Below are positions 48,549 to 56,541 of a stretch of 64,000 nucleotides of DNA, one piece after another. The notes under the pieces were generated by a model, which made no database searches, was not told the DNA's origin, and saw nothing but the letters and a program-made list of their open reading frames with translations. Origin of the DNA: Nocardia caishijiensis NBRC 108228 (GTDB lineage: Bacteria > Actinomycetota > Actinomycetes > Mycobacteriales > Mycobacteriaceae). The stretch covers positions 24,518-88,517 of the forward strand of contig NZ_BDBE01000001.1 in NCBI RefSeq assembly GCF_001612825.1, read 5' to 3'. Position numbers and translations under genes: made by a program. How positions within the stretch are numbered: position 1 is the stretch's first letter; every line of letters starts with the position of its first letter.

Positions 48549-48576
48549 TTCTTTGCATGCTTCTCTATGCAAAGAA
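48549..48576. promoter_or_regulatory. Candidate operator of the ArsR-type regulator
   Basis: Perfect 10-bp inverted repeat TTCTTTGCAT (48549-48558) / ATGCAAAGAA (48567-48576) with an 8-nt spacer, 13 nt upstream of the regulator start and within an AT-rich patch suitable for a promoter. Confidence 0.8.
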
Positions 48577-48665
48577 AAATATGTACACTACTGCGCGGGT
48601 GGGCGCGGCGCGATATATCGGAGGAAGTCGGTGGCCGACTCTGATTCAGTAGCAAGGTGATCACG

Positions 48666-49271
48666 ATGCAGGCCGTCGTCGAGGTACCGAACTTCGACTT
48701 CCACCCACTACCGCCCTGGCCGGTGTCCGCGGCGGCACCCTATTCCTTCATGCCGATCCACCCTACTTCCTCGGATACCGATGTCGGCTTGTTCGTGAGC
48801 GCGTTGATCTGCGGACTCGAAGGCGACCATGACGACCCGGTGGCAGCTCTGCTCGCCGAGGGGACACTGTCACAACCCGGGGGTCTGCGATTGACCGATA
48901 CAGCCACCAGGGCGGTGGTGGCACCGGGATGTTGCGCCGGGCTGGAGGATTGGCGCGAGTGGGTCGATATCCTCGCGGGGCAGCCGCCGTGGCTCGGCCA
49001 TGGCCCGACTCCTGAAGTCGAGATCGGCATCGACGAGCTGCGCGTGTGGCAGGACAACGGCGCGAACCGCCACATCGGCCAAAGCATCGTCGTCGAGCGT
49101 TCCGCACTACCGGAACTGCTGAACAGCGTTCACCGCGACCTGACCGGCTTCCTGACCTGTGTCCAGACATGGTCTGAACGAAACGGATTGGGCAGCAAAG
49201 GCACCGACCTCGTCGAGGCCATCGACCGAAACTTCCACATGACCGCTCCGCTGATATTCCCCGAGCATTGA
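48666..49271 (+). CDS. Hypothetical protein
   Basis: 201 residues, soluble, acidic, no signal peptide. The N-terminal part is Pro-rich (PNFDFHPLPPWPVS). The segment CCAGLEDWREWVDILAGQPPWLGHGPTPEVEI is conserved-looking, with an adjacent Cys-Cys pair. I recognise the general look of unassigned Streptomyces/Nocardia proteins, sometimes grouped with immunity-type proteins, but can name no family. AAGGTGATCACG before the ATG at 48666 decided the start over GTG 48657. Confidence 0.7.
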   Translation: MQAVVEVPNFDFHPLPPWPVSAAAPYSFMPIHPTSSDTDVGLFVSALICGLEGDHDDPVAALLAEGTLSQPGGLRLTDTATRAVVAPGCCAGLEDWREWVDILAGQPPWLGHGPTPEVEIGIDELRVWQDNGANRHIGQSIVVERSALPELLNSVHRDLTGFLTCVQTWSERNGLGSKGTDLVEAIDRNFHMTAPLIFPEH

Positions 49272-49449
49272 CGAAACCCCGGTGCGTTCCCCGGATCGCT
49301 CTGGCAGCATGACGCGATGCCGGATCTGTTCGTGGATTCGGACCCGAAGCCAACTTTCGCCGACGGGTTCCCGCTGACTGGCCGAAGACACGTGCGAGAA
49401 CCAAGAAGATTCGAACAGATCGTTAAGCCCACGGCGGCAGCCTGACTAC

Positions 49450-49836
49450 ATGAATTCTCGAGTAAGACAGCTGATTCGACTGACCGCAACAGCTCTTGCC
49501 ACCGCCGCGCCGACGATCGCTTTCGCCGCACCAGCGCTGGCGGACAGCCCTGCCTACGGAGCCATCGCCATCTCGGAATCGACCGGGATCACGGGCAGTT
49601 CGTGGAACTTCGATTCGGCGTCCGACGCCAGATCGGCCGCAGTCGACTACTGCGATATATCCGACTGCTACGCCTACGTGACTGTTGAGAGCGGTTGGTG
49701 CGCCGCCGTGGCGCGAGCAAGCAACGGAGATTGGTCGTGGGCGCGAGCCAGCAACCGCGCAGAGGCCACCGCGAACGCCATCGGCGCGTCATCCGGCCCC
49801 AACCCGATCGTCCAGACCTCCGTGTGCCAGGACTGA
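49450..49836 (+). CDS. Secreted DUF4189 protein
   Basis: 128 residues. Signal peptide at about 1-31 ending APALA. The mature domain is DUF4189: YGAIAISESTGITGSSWNF, then AAVDYCDISDCYAYVTVESGWCAAVARA, with four cysteines and a final Cys near the C-terminus. The family is exported and of unknown function, common in Nocardia and mycobacteria. It lies immediately before the tRNA-Thr island. Confidence 0.9.
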   Translation: MNSRVRQLIRLTATALATAAPTIAFAAPALADSPAYGAIAISESTGITGSSWNFDSASDARSAAVDYCDISDCYAYVTVESGWCAAVARASNGDWSWARASNRAEATANAIGASSGPNPIVQTSVCQD

Positions 49837-49929
49837 CCCGCCAGACGCGCGCTCCCCAGAACCCGACGCGGTCAGCCACTCAGATCAGGCAGCGACTCAC
49901 GGGGCGAATTCGAATCGCCCAGAACCGGC

Positions 49930-50009
49930 AAAGGCCCTCTCCGAATCCCGGAAAGGGCCTCTGACCTGCTGAGCCGCCTGGGGGAATCGAACCCCGACCT
50001 TTTCATTAC
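49930..50009 (-). repeat. Left direct repeat: tRNA-Thr 3'-half remnant (attachment site)
   Basis: Contains GAGCCGCCTGGGGGAATCGA and the following ACCCCGACCTTTTCATTAC, identical to the 3' half of the tRNA-Thr gene except for one missing C, and the terminator hairpin AGGCCCT/AGGGCCT (49932-49960). The tRNA-like part stops just after the anticodon region, so it is not a functional tRNA. Confidence 0.85.
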
Positions 50010-50415
50010 CAAAAGCAACGACTATCAGGGCTACTAGACGGCGTGAACGACAACGGAAGAATTTCGATCGACCAGCATCGATACCCATCAGAGTCAGCGC
50101 TCGACAACTCCGACATATGTTCGACAACTATGCTCGCCCTGAAAATAAGTTGGGAGTTAGTTGGGCACCACAGGGCAGCCTCATCCACGTGTCCTATGCG
50201 CGACGCGCCGACGCCACAGCGACTCCGTTACCGACTAGCAACCGAGATGGAAGCAAAGCCCGCCGGAGTACGGCAGCATGAATCATCCACACACCAGAAG
50301 GACCGTACCAGGATGTCCGACTGCCCGACCCGGCCAGTACGGCACCAGCGGTCGCACGTAGGTAGCATGGCGACTTCACCTCACCCCTCGCGCGCAGGAA
50401 TGGCCACCCCAGAAG
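50010..50415. other. Island left arm, no recognised gene
   Basis: About 400 bp between the left repeat and the HAD/HEPN-like gene. Open frames on both strands (for example 50043-50432 plus) have no family look and atypical codon use. It should hold the promoter of the following gene and perhaps a decayed element gene; nothing can be named. Confidence 0.4.
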
Positions 50416-51681
50416 ATGAGCAGCTATCATGAGAATCCTCCAGACTTTACGGTTGGCTTTGACGCCGTCGTTATAGTTGCCGAGGGAATTGCATTTCGCG
50501 ACGCAAATCCGATAATTCCAGAAAGAATTGCAGCGAAACTGCTTGAGCTCGGCATGCATCCGTCGTTGCATAGCCTCGGCAATAGAGACCCTCTTGCATA
50601 CATGCAGCGCATCGCAGACGCAGCACCGAAATATTTAGACAGGGCCGATGCGGCATATAAGGATCTTGAGCACACTTGGTCCATTGAAAATCCAGCACGG
50701 TGCAGGCCCGGCCTTCGCGAGCTCATACTCCATCTTTCGGCCACAAATGTTCCAGTCGTATTCGCATCGATCAAGCATGAGAGTGTGGCACGTAATTCAA
50801 TAAGGACGGGGTTGAAGCTTGCAAGCGGCTATTCTGTCATTGGCCGAAGCGGCTATAGAAATACTCCGGAAGCATACAAGGCCTCAGTCATTGAAGCCTG
50901 CGACACCCTGCCGGATGGTGCACGAACTCTCGTAATTGCACACGAAAAGATCGCGTCGCACGACGACTTTGAGGAGATTGCACCTAACCTCATCAAGGTC
51001 AGCTCTGGAAAATATTTCGTCGGCACCGATGCAGGGGGTTCCGAAGAATATCCACCGATCGACATCCTCGACCTTGCGCTCCAATGCGACCTTACGCAAT
51101 CTGAAGCTAGTGAGCTCAAGAAGGCGAAATCTGTCCGCGATCGAGTCTATGCCTTGATGAAAAAGGCACGTGACAGCGGACTAACCAGTGCCGAATTCGC
51201 CGAGTATGGCGACCTTACCGGAGGTCTAACAGTTGTCGGCAACACCGCAGAGTTCGGGTTCATCGACGAGAAGGTGGGACAACATAACGCCAAGCGAATC
51301 GAATTCACTCGAAGCCATGCAGCCCATGGTCAGCACCTCCTAGAGGTAGTGTCGATAGACGCAGCTCTAATAGAAATCGAGCTACGAAACTGGCTAATAA
51401 TCCACCGAAGTCGAGGATTCCAAGCCACCGAACGAATAACATTCGGACAGACGGTCACTCTCGCCCAGAATAATGGATTTCACGGCGACCTAATTGTCCG
51501 GTTGCGAAAGTTTAATAGCCTACGCAACGATGCCGTCCACCGTCTCGCCCGCGGAGTCGAAACATACGAAAATCTGACGATCGAATACATGAGGGACTGC
51601 GTTTTGCTTTTCGACATAAGGGATTTCGTACTCGCGTCCGCACCTCGCATAGGCGTCGAGACCGACGTCTTTTACGACTAG
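50416..51681 (+). CDS. HAD-like/HEPN fusion protein (candidate defence or toxin gene)
   Basis: 421 residues, with GC far below the neighbours. Residues 10-200 follow the HAD order but with degenerate catalysis: GFDAVVIVAEGIAF replaces the DxD of motif I, VPVVFASIKHES is motif II, AYKAS gives the Lys of motif III, and the acidic motif IV is changed to LVIAHEKIASHDDF. A helical linker follows (about 220-290). Residues 310-410 look like a HEPN domain: ALIEIELRNWLI, ITFGQTVTLAQNNGF and the RNDAVH motif (R-x4-H) typical of HEPN ribonucleases. ATG 50416 has only a weak AGAAG site. No toxin partner is adjacent. Both domain calls come from pattern reading alone. Confidence 0.7.
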   Translation: MSSYHENPPDFTVGFDAVVIVAEGIAFRDANPIIPERIAAKLLELGMHPSLHSLGNRDPLAYMQRIADAAPKYLDRADAAYKDLEHTWSIENPARCRPGLRELILHLSATNVPVVFASIKHESVARNSIRTGLKLASGYSVIGRSGYRNTPEAYKASVIEACDTLPDGARTLVIAHEKIASHDDFEEIAPNLIKVSSGKYFVGTDAGGSEEYPPIDILDLALQCDLTQSEASELKKAKSVRDRVYALMKKARDSGLTSAEFAEYGDLTGGLTVVGNTAEFGFIDEKVGQHNAKRIEFTRSHAAHGQHLLEVVSIDAALIEIELRNWLIIHRSRGFQATERITFGQTVTLAQNNGFHGDLIVRLRKFNSLRNDAVHRLARGVETYENLTIEYMRDCVLLFDIRDFVLASAPRIGVETDVFYD

Positions 51682-52244
51682 CTCTTCCTGCCAAGATTTT
51701 CCACTGCAATCTACGAGGAATCCTACACGCCCAGACCCACTGGACTCGCCCTGTCCGCGGCATATCCTGGATAGGGCGTGCACACTCTTGATGTTGTAGA
51801 GAGTAACTCGGAAATTCTTCTTACCGAATAAGGTGTCGACCGACACATTATCCTTTCTGGTCATCTTTGGGACCCAACTTACTCAACTACTCGTCCATAC
51901 CGATCAACTCTTATTTCGAGTGAGATCAGCACTGTCAGCATGCCAGAGGTGCGCACATGCGCTGATGCATCAAGCCTGTCCCCAAGGCCGACACGTCCTC
52001 ATCACCACGACTTGCGCTGATCGTCGCGCCCGACGTCGCTGTAGTTGCAGAAGCACTCGCCTCAGCCTCGGGCTCACTGGTTCCCGAGGCTTGGGCCCGG
52101 CCACAGACCACTTCCAACAGCGCGCAGTACCTCGATCCTGGCAATCTGAGCGCCGCCGTTCCACTCGACTCACTAGCAACACACGGTATTGATGGCGGAC
52201 GGTCTGAACATTCCTGGACATATCAGTTCGACAACGCTGAGTCG
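51682..52244. other. Island middle segment, no recognised gene
   Basis: About 560 bp between the stop of the HAD/HEPN-like gene and the stop of the convergent Nudix gene. Short frames on both strands do not resemble known proteins, and I see no strong hairpin or repeat. It may be eroded element sequence. Confidence 0.4.
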
Positions 52245-52715
52245 TCATCCCAGATATGGCGCGTGACGTCCCTCTAGGAAGTGGTTCAGCCTGAGTCGCT
52301 GTGTGTGGTGCATGTCGAGGCGGCCGAGTTCGGCGGGGGCTATGAACCGCAGTTCGGTGGACTCATCGGAGATGGTGAGGTCGCCCCCGATGACGCGGGC
52401 CAGGAAGCACACGTTGAACTGGCGGCGGACCTCGCCGTCGCTGTAGGCGATGATGTGGCGCGGATCGGTGTACGTGCCGACGAGCCCGGTGATCTCGATA
52501 TCGAGGCCGGTTTCCTCCTTGACCTCCCGCACCGCGCAGCCGGGCAGGCTGTCGGTCATCTCCATCCCACCGCCGGGCAACGCCCACAGGCCGCTGTCCG
52601 CGCGCCGCTGGAGCAAGATGCGGCCAGCGTCGTCGCACACCACGGCGGACGCCGCGACAACAAGGCTGTTCGGTTCTGGTGCGGCGGGATCGTCGTAGAA
52701 CTCGGTGCGCGCCAT
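52245..52715 (-). CDS. Nudix hydrolase
   Basis: 156 residues. The Nudix box is present as GGGMEMTD followed by SLPGCAVREVKEETGLDI; the first Glu of the GX5EX7REUXEEXGU consensus is Asp here, the REVKEETG part is intact. It should hydrolyse a nucleoside diphosphate derivative; the target is unknown. It begins 4 nt after the XRE gene stop, with AAGGG before the ATG, so the two form an operon, a pairing seen repeatedly in Streptomyces and Nocardia. Confidence 0.92.
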   Translation of the reverse strand: MARTEFYDDPAAPEPNSLVVAASAVVCDDAGRILLQRRADSGLWALPGGGMEMTDSLPGCAVREVKEETGLDIEITGLVGTYTDPRHIIAYSDGEVRRQFNVCFLARVIGGDLTISDESTELRFIAPAELGRLDMHHTQRLRLNHFLEGRHAPYLG

Positions 52716-52719
52716 CGGC

Positions 52720-53460
52720 TTACCCTTCCACCGGGCGGCCCGTTTGCCAGACCGCGTCGAAACTGTCGGTATAGGTGTCGAACAGGCCACCGTCGAGGGT
52801 ACGGCGCAGATGCCAGACCGGCGCCCCGTAGGCATTCACACCCCACACGTGGGCATTGACATACATCTCGTCGTCGGCGCGGAAGATGCTGTTGTAGAGC
52901 GTCGTGGCGTGAGTCCTCAGCTCGATGCCGGGCGTACCGTGCAGCGCTCGGTAGTGCATTAACGCGAGACGGCAGCGGGATTCGATGCCGTGCCCGAACT
53001 TCTCTTCCCTGCCGCGTTGTTGGACGTTGGCGCTCTCGGCGTCACCGACTGCTATCCGTATCACGCAGCCTGATTCGGCGCGTTCGGTCAACAGATCGTT
53101 GAGGCGCGGGTACGCCTCGTGGAGGAAGACGGCCGCGTAGACCAAGATGTCGATGCGGTCGATCGCTGGCGTGAGCAAGTTGATGAACATCGATGCCGAG
53201 ACGTCTGCTCGCTGGTCATAGAGGGCGACGAGCTCGGGGCTGACAGCGCGGGCTGTGCGCGCCTGCTGTAGCGCGGGCCAGAGGGCATGGACGTCCTCGC
53301 CCAAACACTCGGCGGCTTGGATCGCAGTGCGTCGCCGTGGAACTCGACCCAGATTCACCCAGCGTTCAACGGATTTCGGGTCCACGTTCGTGGCCTCAGC
53401 CAACCTTGCGTGTGTCCATCCACGCGCCGCTATCGCAGCACGCAACCGCTCATTCGACAT
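52720..53460 (-). CDS. XRE-family regulator with C-terminal sensor-like domain
   Basis: 246 residues. The N-terminal helix-turn-helix (residues 3-60) reads LRAAIAARGWTHARLAEATNVDPKSVERWVNLGRVP. The C-terminal ~160 residues (SMFINLLTPAIDRIDILVYAAVFLHEAYPRLNDLL, later FRADDEMYVNAHVWG) resemble a degenerate phospholipase D-like fold found with this type of HTH; catalytic HxK motifs are not evident. Likely regulates itself and the Nudix gene. ATG 53460 lies 6 nt after TACAAC, so it is probably leaderless; GTG 53475 is an alternative. Confidence 0.88.
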   Translation of the reverse strand: MSNERLRAAIAARGWTHARLAEATNVDPKSVERWVNLGRVPRRRTAIQAAECLGEDVHALWPALQQARTARAVSPELVALYDQRADVSASMFINLLTPAIDRIDILVYAAVFLHEAYPRLNDLLTERAESGCVIRIAVGDAESANVQQRGREEKFGHGIESRCRLALMHYRALHGTPGIELRTHATTLYNSIFRADDEMYVNAHVWGVNAYGAPVWHLRRTLDGGLFDTYTDSFDAVWQTGRPVEG

Positions 53461-53567
53461 AGGGACGTTGTACACCCATCAGGACGTCCTGAAGTGGGAA
53501 ACATAGGAGGTTCCGTCTGCCGACGAACAAAGCGACGCTGGATTCAGGCCGCGCCGCCTGGTCGACC

Positions 53568-53885
53568 ATGAATCCCAGACGGCGTGGCACCTCAACTCGA
53601 CTGAGAGGGCACGCCGTGTGGGGGCAGAGACCAGCCGTACAGGAACAGCCGACCGTGTGGGACATCATCGCTCGATTGGCTCAGGAGGCGGACCAGCATG
53701 GTCAGCCGTCGCCGGTGCTCGATCATCGCGCACCGTCCGAGCCGCCGACAACTGAGCAAGCGCACACCGTCATGCAGTTACACCGGGCATGTGGGCGCTC
53801 GTACTGCCAGCGGAAGGCTGCGGCGTGGGAAGTGCTCGTCACAGCGGGCCGGATCGTGCCGTCGCCAGCGAACGGGGCGATGTGA
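53568..53885 (+). CDS. Small element-type protein
   Basis: Up to 105 residues. The part from about residue 30 (VWDIIARLAQEADQHG, then VMQLHRACGRSYCQRKAAAWEVLVTAGRIVP) has the look of small proteins carried by actinobacterial integrative elements, with a Cys pair and basic C-terminal segment. Function unknown. The start is uncertain: ATG 53568, or GTG 53655 which follows AGGAACAGCC. Its stop overlaps the next start. Confidence 0.6.
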   Translation: MNPRRRGTSTRLRGHAVWGQRPAVQEQPTVWDIIARLAQEADQHGQPSPVLDHRAPSEPPTTEQAHTVMQLHRACGRSYCQRKAAAWEVLVTAGRIVPSPANGAM

Positions 53886-54199
53886 CCGGCGAGCGGATTG
53901 CGCAGGAGCTGACGACGGCACGATCCAATGTTGTCGCGGCCATGGCTGCGGCCGAGCCCGTCGACCTGGCCGGGCCGATCATGCTCGCGAACGGCGTGTG
54001 GGCGAACCGGTGGGAATGGATGGTGGCGGGTGACCGAGGACCTCGACGGGGCCGAGCTTGTCGGCAGGCATCTCGCCGCCACGCTGGAGTACTGCCCACT
54101 CCGACACGCACACGGACGAATCGAAAGCGGCGGGGGCCGCACTGTAATAGTGAGCCGCAGGGCAGTTTCCCGTCGGTTGGCACACTGTTGGCGCACTGA
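53882..54199 (+). CDS. Small element-type protein
   Basis: About 105 residues starting at a GTG that overlaps the previous stop (GTGA). The N-terminal 50 residues (TGERIAQELTTARSNVVAAMAAAEPVDLAGPI, then NGVWANRWEWMVAGD) look like a small actinobacterial protein that accompanies the preceding gene type in integrative elements. Beyond about residue 55 the sequence becomes Arg/Pro-rich and runs towards the tRNA terminator, so a frameshift or erosion of the 3' end is likely. Confidence 0.5.
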   Translation: MTGERIAQELTTARSNVVAAMAAAEPVDLAGPIMLANGVWANRWEWMVAGDRGPRRGRACRQASRRHAGVLPTPTRTRTNRKRRGPHCNSEPQGSFPSVGTLLAH

Positions 54200-54205
54200 G
54201 ACGAG

Positions 54206-54285
54206 AAAGGCCCTCCCCGGCGAACCGGAAAGGGCCTCTGACCTGGAGCCGCCTGGGGGAATCGAACCCCCGACCTTTTCATTAC
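54206..54285 (-). repeat. Right direct repeat: tRNA-Thr 3' end and terminator
   Basis: Matches 49930-50009 apart from a few small differences. It comprises the tRNA from its anticodon to its 3' end, the encoded CCA, and the downstream terminator hairpin AGGCCCT (54208-54214) / AGGGCCT (54231-54237). Confidence 0.85.
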
Positions 54286-54319
54286 GAGTGAAGCGCTCTA
54301 CCGACTGAGCTAAGGCGGC
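54244..54319 (-). tRNA. tRNA-Thr (anticodon CGT)
   Basis: Cloverleaf on the minus strand: acceptor GCCGCCT paired with AGGCGGC, D arm GCTC-GAGC, anticodon loop CTCGTAA giving CGT, T arm GGGGG-TTCGATT-CCCCC, and an encoded 3' CCA. Anticodon-stem pair 27-43 is a C/A mismatch, otherwise stems are perfect. Decodes ACG codons. It is the insertion site of the adjacent island. Confidence 0.96.
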
Positions 54320-54385
54320 GTACCTTTCGGCGGTGCGAGTCTATCGCCTTGGGGTCGGAACGCGAAAACTGCTGGTCATCTGGGG

Positions 54386-54655
54386 TCAGCAAGAGGGCTG
54401 GAAGGGGTAGCAGGACGGGGGTGTGAGAGGGATCGAGGGAGGGGGTGGGGTGGAGAGGCGGGGGGCGGTAGCGCGGGTGGGGGTGGGCGGGGTTTCGGAG
54501 GATTGCATGTTGGTGACTGTCAGTACTGCGAGCAGTAGGAGGACGGTGCCGATCACGGCGGCGAAGACCACCAGGATCAGGGTCGGCGCTGCGCTGCGGT
54601 AGCCGCGCACGTAGAGCGAGCGGTAGCGGCCAGGGCGGGAGCGGCGCCTGCTCAA
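54386..54655 (-). CDS. Small membrane protein with Pro-rich exterior tail
   Basis: 89 residues. A basic N-terminus (SRRRSRPGRYRS) is followed by one membrane helix (about 26-47, LILVVFAAVIGTVLLLLAVL) and a Pro/Thr-rich C-terminal tail with two cysteines (PPSCYPFQPSC). No family recognised. The start appears to be TTG at 54655; no ATG or GTG lies in frame nearby. Confidence 0.65.
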   Translation of the reverse strand: MSRRRSRPGRYRSLYVRGYRSAAPTLILVVFAAVIGTVLLLLAVLTVTNMQSSETPPTPTRATAPRLSTPPPPSIPLTPPSCYPFQPSC

Positions 54656-54796
54656 CGGCTCGGCCTGTCTGCGCGATACTTCGCCGAGTGCTCTCCCCCA
54701 CCCATAGGGAAAGTATGCCGGTCCCCCCGGCGGGATTCACCGGATCCGACAGGAAATCTCGAGACGAAAGCGCAAGGGCGGCAGGCGAAAACGAGG

Positions 54797-55996
54797 TCAG
54801 GTGGAGCGGGCGGCGATGAGGGTGGCGACCATGGCGGCTACCGCGAAGCGGGGTTTGACGTTGAGGTCGAGGGCTTCGCGGCAGGCGAGGACGGCGTCGA
54901 TGCTGCGGAGGAGGCCTTCGGGGCGGACGCTGGCGGCGAGGTCGGTGATCTCGTCGGCCATGTCGGGGTGGGTGAGGGTGATGGTGGCGGCGCGGCCTGC
55001 GAAGCGCCTCGCGAGGGCGTCGCGGTACATGCCCGCTACGTCGATGAGGGCGCGGTCGAGGGCGTCGCGGCCGGTGCGGGTGGCGCGGGATTTCTGGCGG
55101 CGTTCCAGTTCCTTCAATACGCCTGCCGAGCCGCGAGTGGCGGAGGCCGCGCCCTTGCCGGTGCCGCCCGCGCCGAGGGCGGTGGCGAGTTCGTCGCGTT
55201 CGCGGTCGTCGCGTTCGGAGCTCATCTGTTTGGCTTCGTCGTCGGCCGATTTCACCAGTTCGTCGGCGGCGGCGTAGGCGGCACCCGGCCGCTCCGTGGC
55301 TTTGACCAGGGCGAGGGCACGCTGGCGGCGTTTGCGGGCGTCGTCGTCGGTGGCCAGGCGGCGCGCGCGGCCGACATGCCCGCCGCTCACCGACGCGGCC
55401 CATTCAGCGGTCTTCGGGTCGAGCCCGTCGCGCTCTTTCAGCACCTGTGCGATGGCGGGCACCGACGGCGTGACCAGATGCACGTGCCTGCACCGCGAGC
55501 GCAGCGTGACCGAGATGTCCTCGGGATCGACCGAGGGTGCGCACAGCAGGAAGACCGTGCGGTCCGGCGGTTCCTCCACCACCTTGAGCAGCACGTTGCC
55601 CGCCGCCTCGGTGAGCCGGTCGGCGTCCTCGACCACGACCACCTGCCACCGGCCGGTACTCGGCCGCCGCGAGGCGACCTGCACGATCTCGCGCATCTCC
55701 TTGGTGCTGATGCTCAAGCCCTCGGGGACGACCCGCCGCACGTCACCGTGCGTTCCGGCCATCGTGGTCGTACAGGCATGGCACGTGCCGCAGCCGACGG
55801 TGTCGGGGTCGGTGCACTGCAGAGCCGCGGCGAAGCACAGGGCGGCGATCGAGCGGCCGGATCCCGGCGGTCCGGTGAACAGCCAGGAATGCGTCATCGC
55901 CCCGGTGACCACACCGGCCCGCGCCGCGGTGGCGGCAGCGGTCAGCTCGGTCTCGACCACGTCCTGGCCGACCAGTCGATCGAAGACTCCTGCCAC
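54797..55996 (-). CDS. holB: DNA polymerase III subunit delta'
   Basis: Clamp-loader subunit of the replicative polymerase. The 399-residue protein has the AAA+ layout: GVFDRLVGQDVVETEL at the start, a P-loop GPPGSGRS (about 41), the zinc module with cysteines in ALQCTDP, VGCGTCHAC, and a sensor-1 region ending in LRSRCRHVHL (SRC motif). The C-terminal collar domain is helical. GTG 55996 gives the expected start. Equivalent to Rv3644c and close to topA, as there. Confidence 0.94.
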   Translation of the reverse strand: MAGVFDRLVGQDVVETELTAAATAARAGVVTGAMTHSWLFTGPPGSGRSIAALCFAAALQCTDPDTVGCGTCHACTTTMAGTHGDVRRVVPEGLSISTKEMREIVQVASRRPSTGRWQVVVVEDADRLTEAAGNVLLKVVEEPPDRTVFLLCAPSVDPEDISVTLRSRCRHVHLVTPSVPAIAQVLKERDGLDPKTAEWAASVSGGHVGRARRLATDDDARKRRQRALALVKATERPGAAYAAADELVKSADDEAKQMSSERDDRERDELATALGAGGTGKGAASATRGSAGVLKELERRQKSRATRTGRDALDRALIDVAGMYRDALARRFAGRAATITLTHPDMADEITDLAASVRPEGLLRSIDAVLACREALDLNVKPRFAVAAMVATLIAARST

Positions 55997-56541
55997 AGCA
56001 TCACACCCTAGCCGCGCGCACCGACAACCCCGAGAGCGGTGGTGGGTCCGGTTCAGCGGATGCGCCTCGGCACAGAACGGATCAACGGCCGTCACCTGTC
56101 GCCCGTCGCCTGACGCCCGTCGCCCGTCGCCTGACGCCCGTCGCCCGTCGCCTGACGCCCGTCGCCCGACGCCCCTCGCCCGTCGCCCGTCGCCTGACGG
56201 CCGTCACCTGTCGGCCGTCACCTGTCGCCTGACGCCCGTCGCCTATCGCCCGTCGGCCGTCGCCCGATGCCTGTCGCCCGCGTCGACCGGTCCGCCGGGC
56301 GCGGTCTGCGTAGCGGCCCGGCCGCGGATTAGACGCCGCGCCACCTGTCGCCGCGCCGCCTGACGCCGCGCCGCCTGACGCCCGTCGCCTGCCGCTCGCA
56401 CAGAGTCTGCGTTGCGACCGGCTGACACCCGCCGAACAGAGCCAGCCGACATTGCTGAGCGGACCTCGCGAATCAGTCCTGCCGGGCCGCCGAGGACAAC
56501 TCATCCATTGACTTCAGCCACCGCGACTCCAACTGTCGACC
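55997..56541. repeat. GC-rich minisatellite between holB and topA
   Basis: From about 56101 to 56275 the plus strand consists of variants of CGCCTGACGCCCGTCGCC with a 21-bp period (three near-perfect copies at the left end), built on the heptamer CGTCGCC. A related cluster (CGCCGCGCCGCCTGACG) recurs at about 56331-56395. The minus-strand frame across it gives repeats of GVRRRAT but no recognisable protein, so I do not call a gene. Nothing else is seen in this 545-bp gap. Confidence 0.8.

Larger units (their letters stand above)
49930..54285. mobile_element. Small genomic island at tRNA-Thr(CGT)
   Basis: The interval is bounded by imperfect direct repeats of about 80 bp (49930-50009 and 54206-54285) made of the tRNA-Thr 3' half plus its terminator hairpin. 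The right copy belongs to the intact tRNA gene; the left copy is a fragment. This is the footprint of integration at a tRNA 3' end. Cargo: a low-GC HAD/HEPN-like gene, an XRE-Nudix pair and two small genes of the type carried by actinobacterial integrative elements. No integrase or excisionase can be seen, so the element is probably degenerate or mobilised in trans. A decayed tandem tRNA copy is the alternative. Confidence 0.75.

Noticed and set aside
49318..49446. 42-codon frame between the hypothetical gene and DUF4189
   Set aside because: No ribosome site, no recognisable features; not enough to call a gene.
49972..50040. Second tRNA gene
   Set aside because: Only the 3' half of a tRNA is present; there is no D arm, no 5' acceptor strand, and a T-stem base is missing.
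51520..51864. Minus-strand frame overlapping the 3' end of the HAD/HEPN-like gene
   Set aside because: Covers the HEPN motif antisense for half its length, and the remainder has no protein-like conservation signal.
56101..56275. Possible CRISPR array
   Set aside because: The repeats are contiguous with no unique spacers and no cas genes nearby; it is a minisatellite.
56082..56504. Minus-strand frame encoding GVRRRAT repeats
   Set aside because: Arises from a 21-bp DNA repeat that happens to be a codon multiple; no start context or homologous family.
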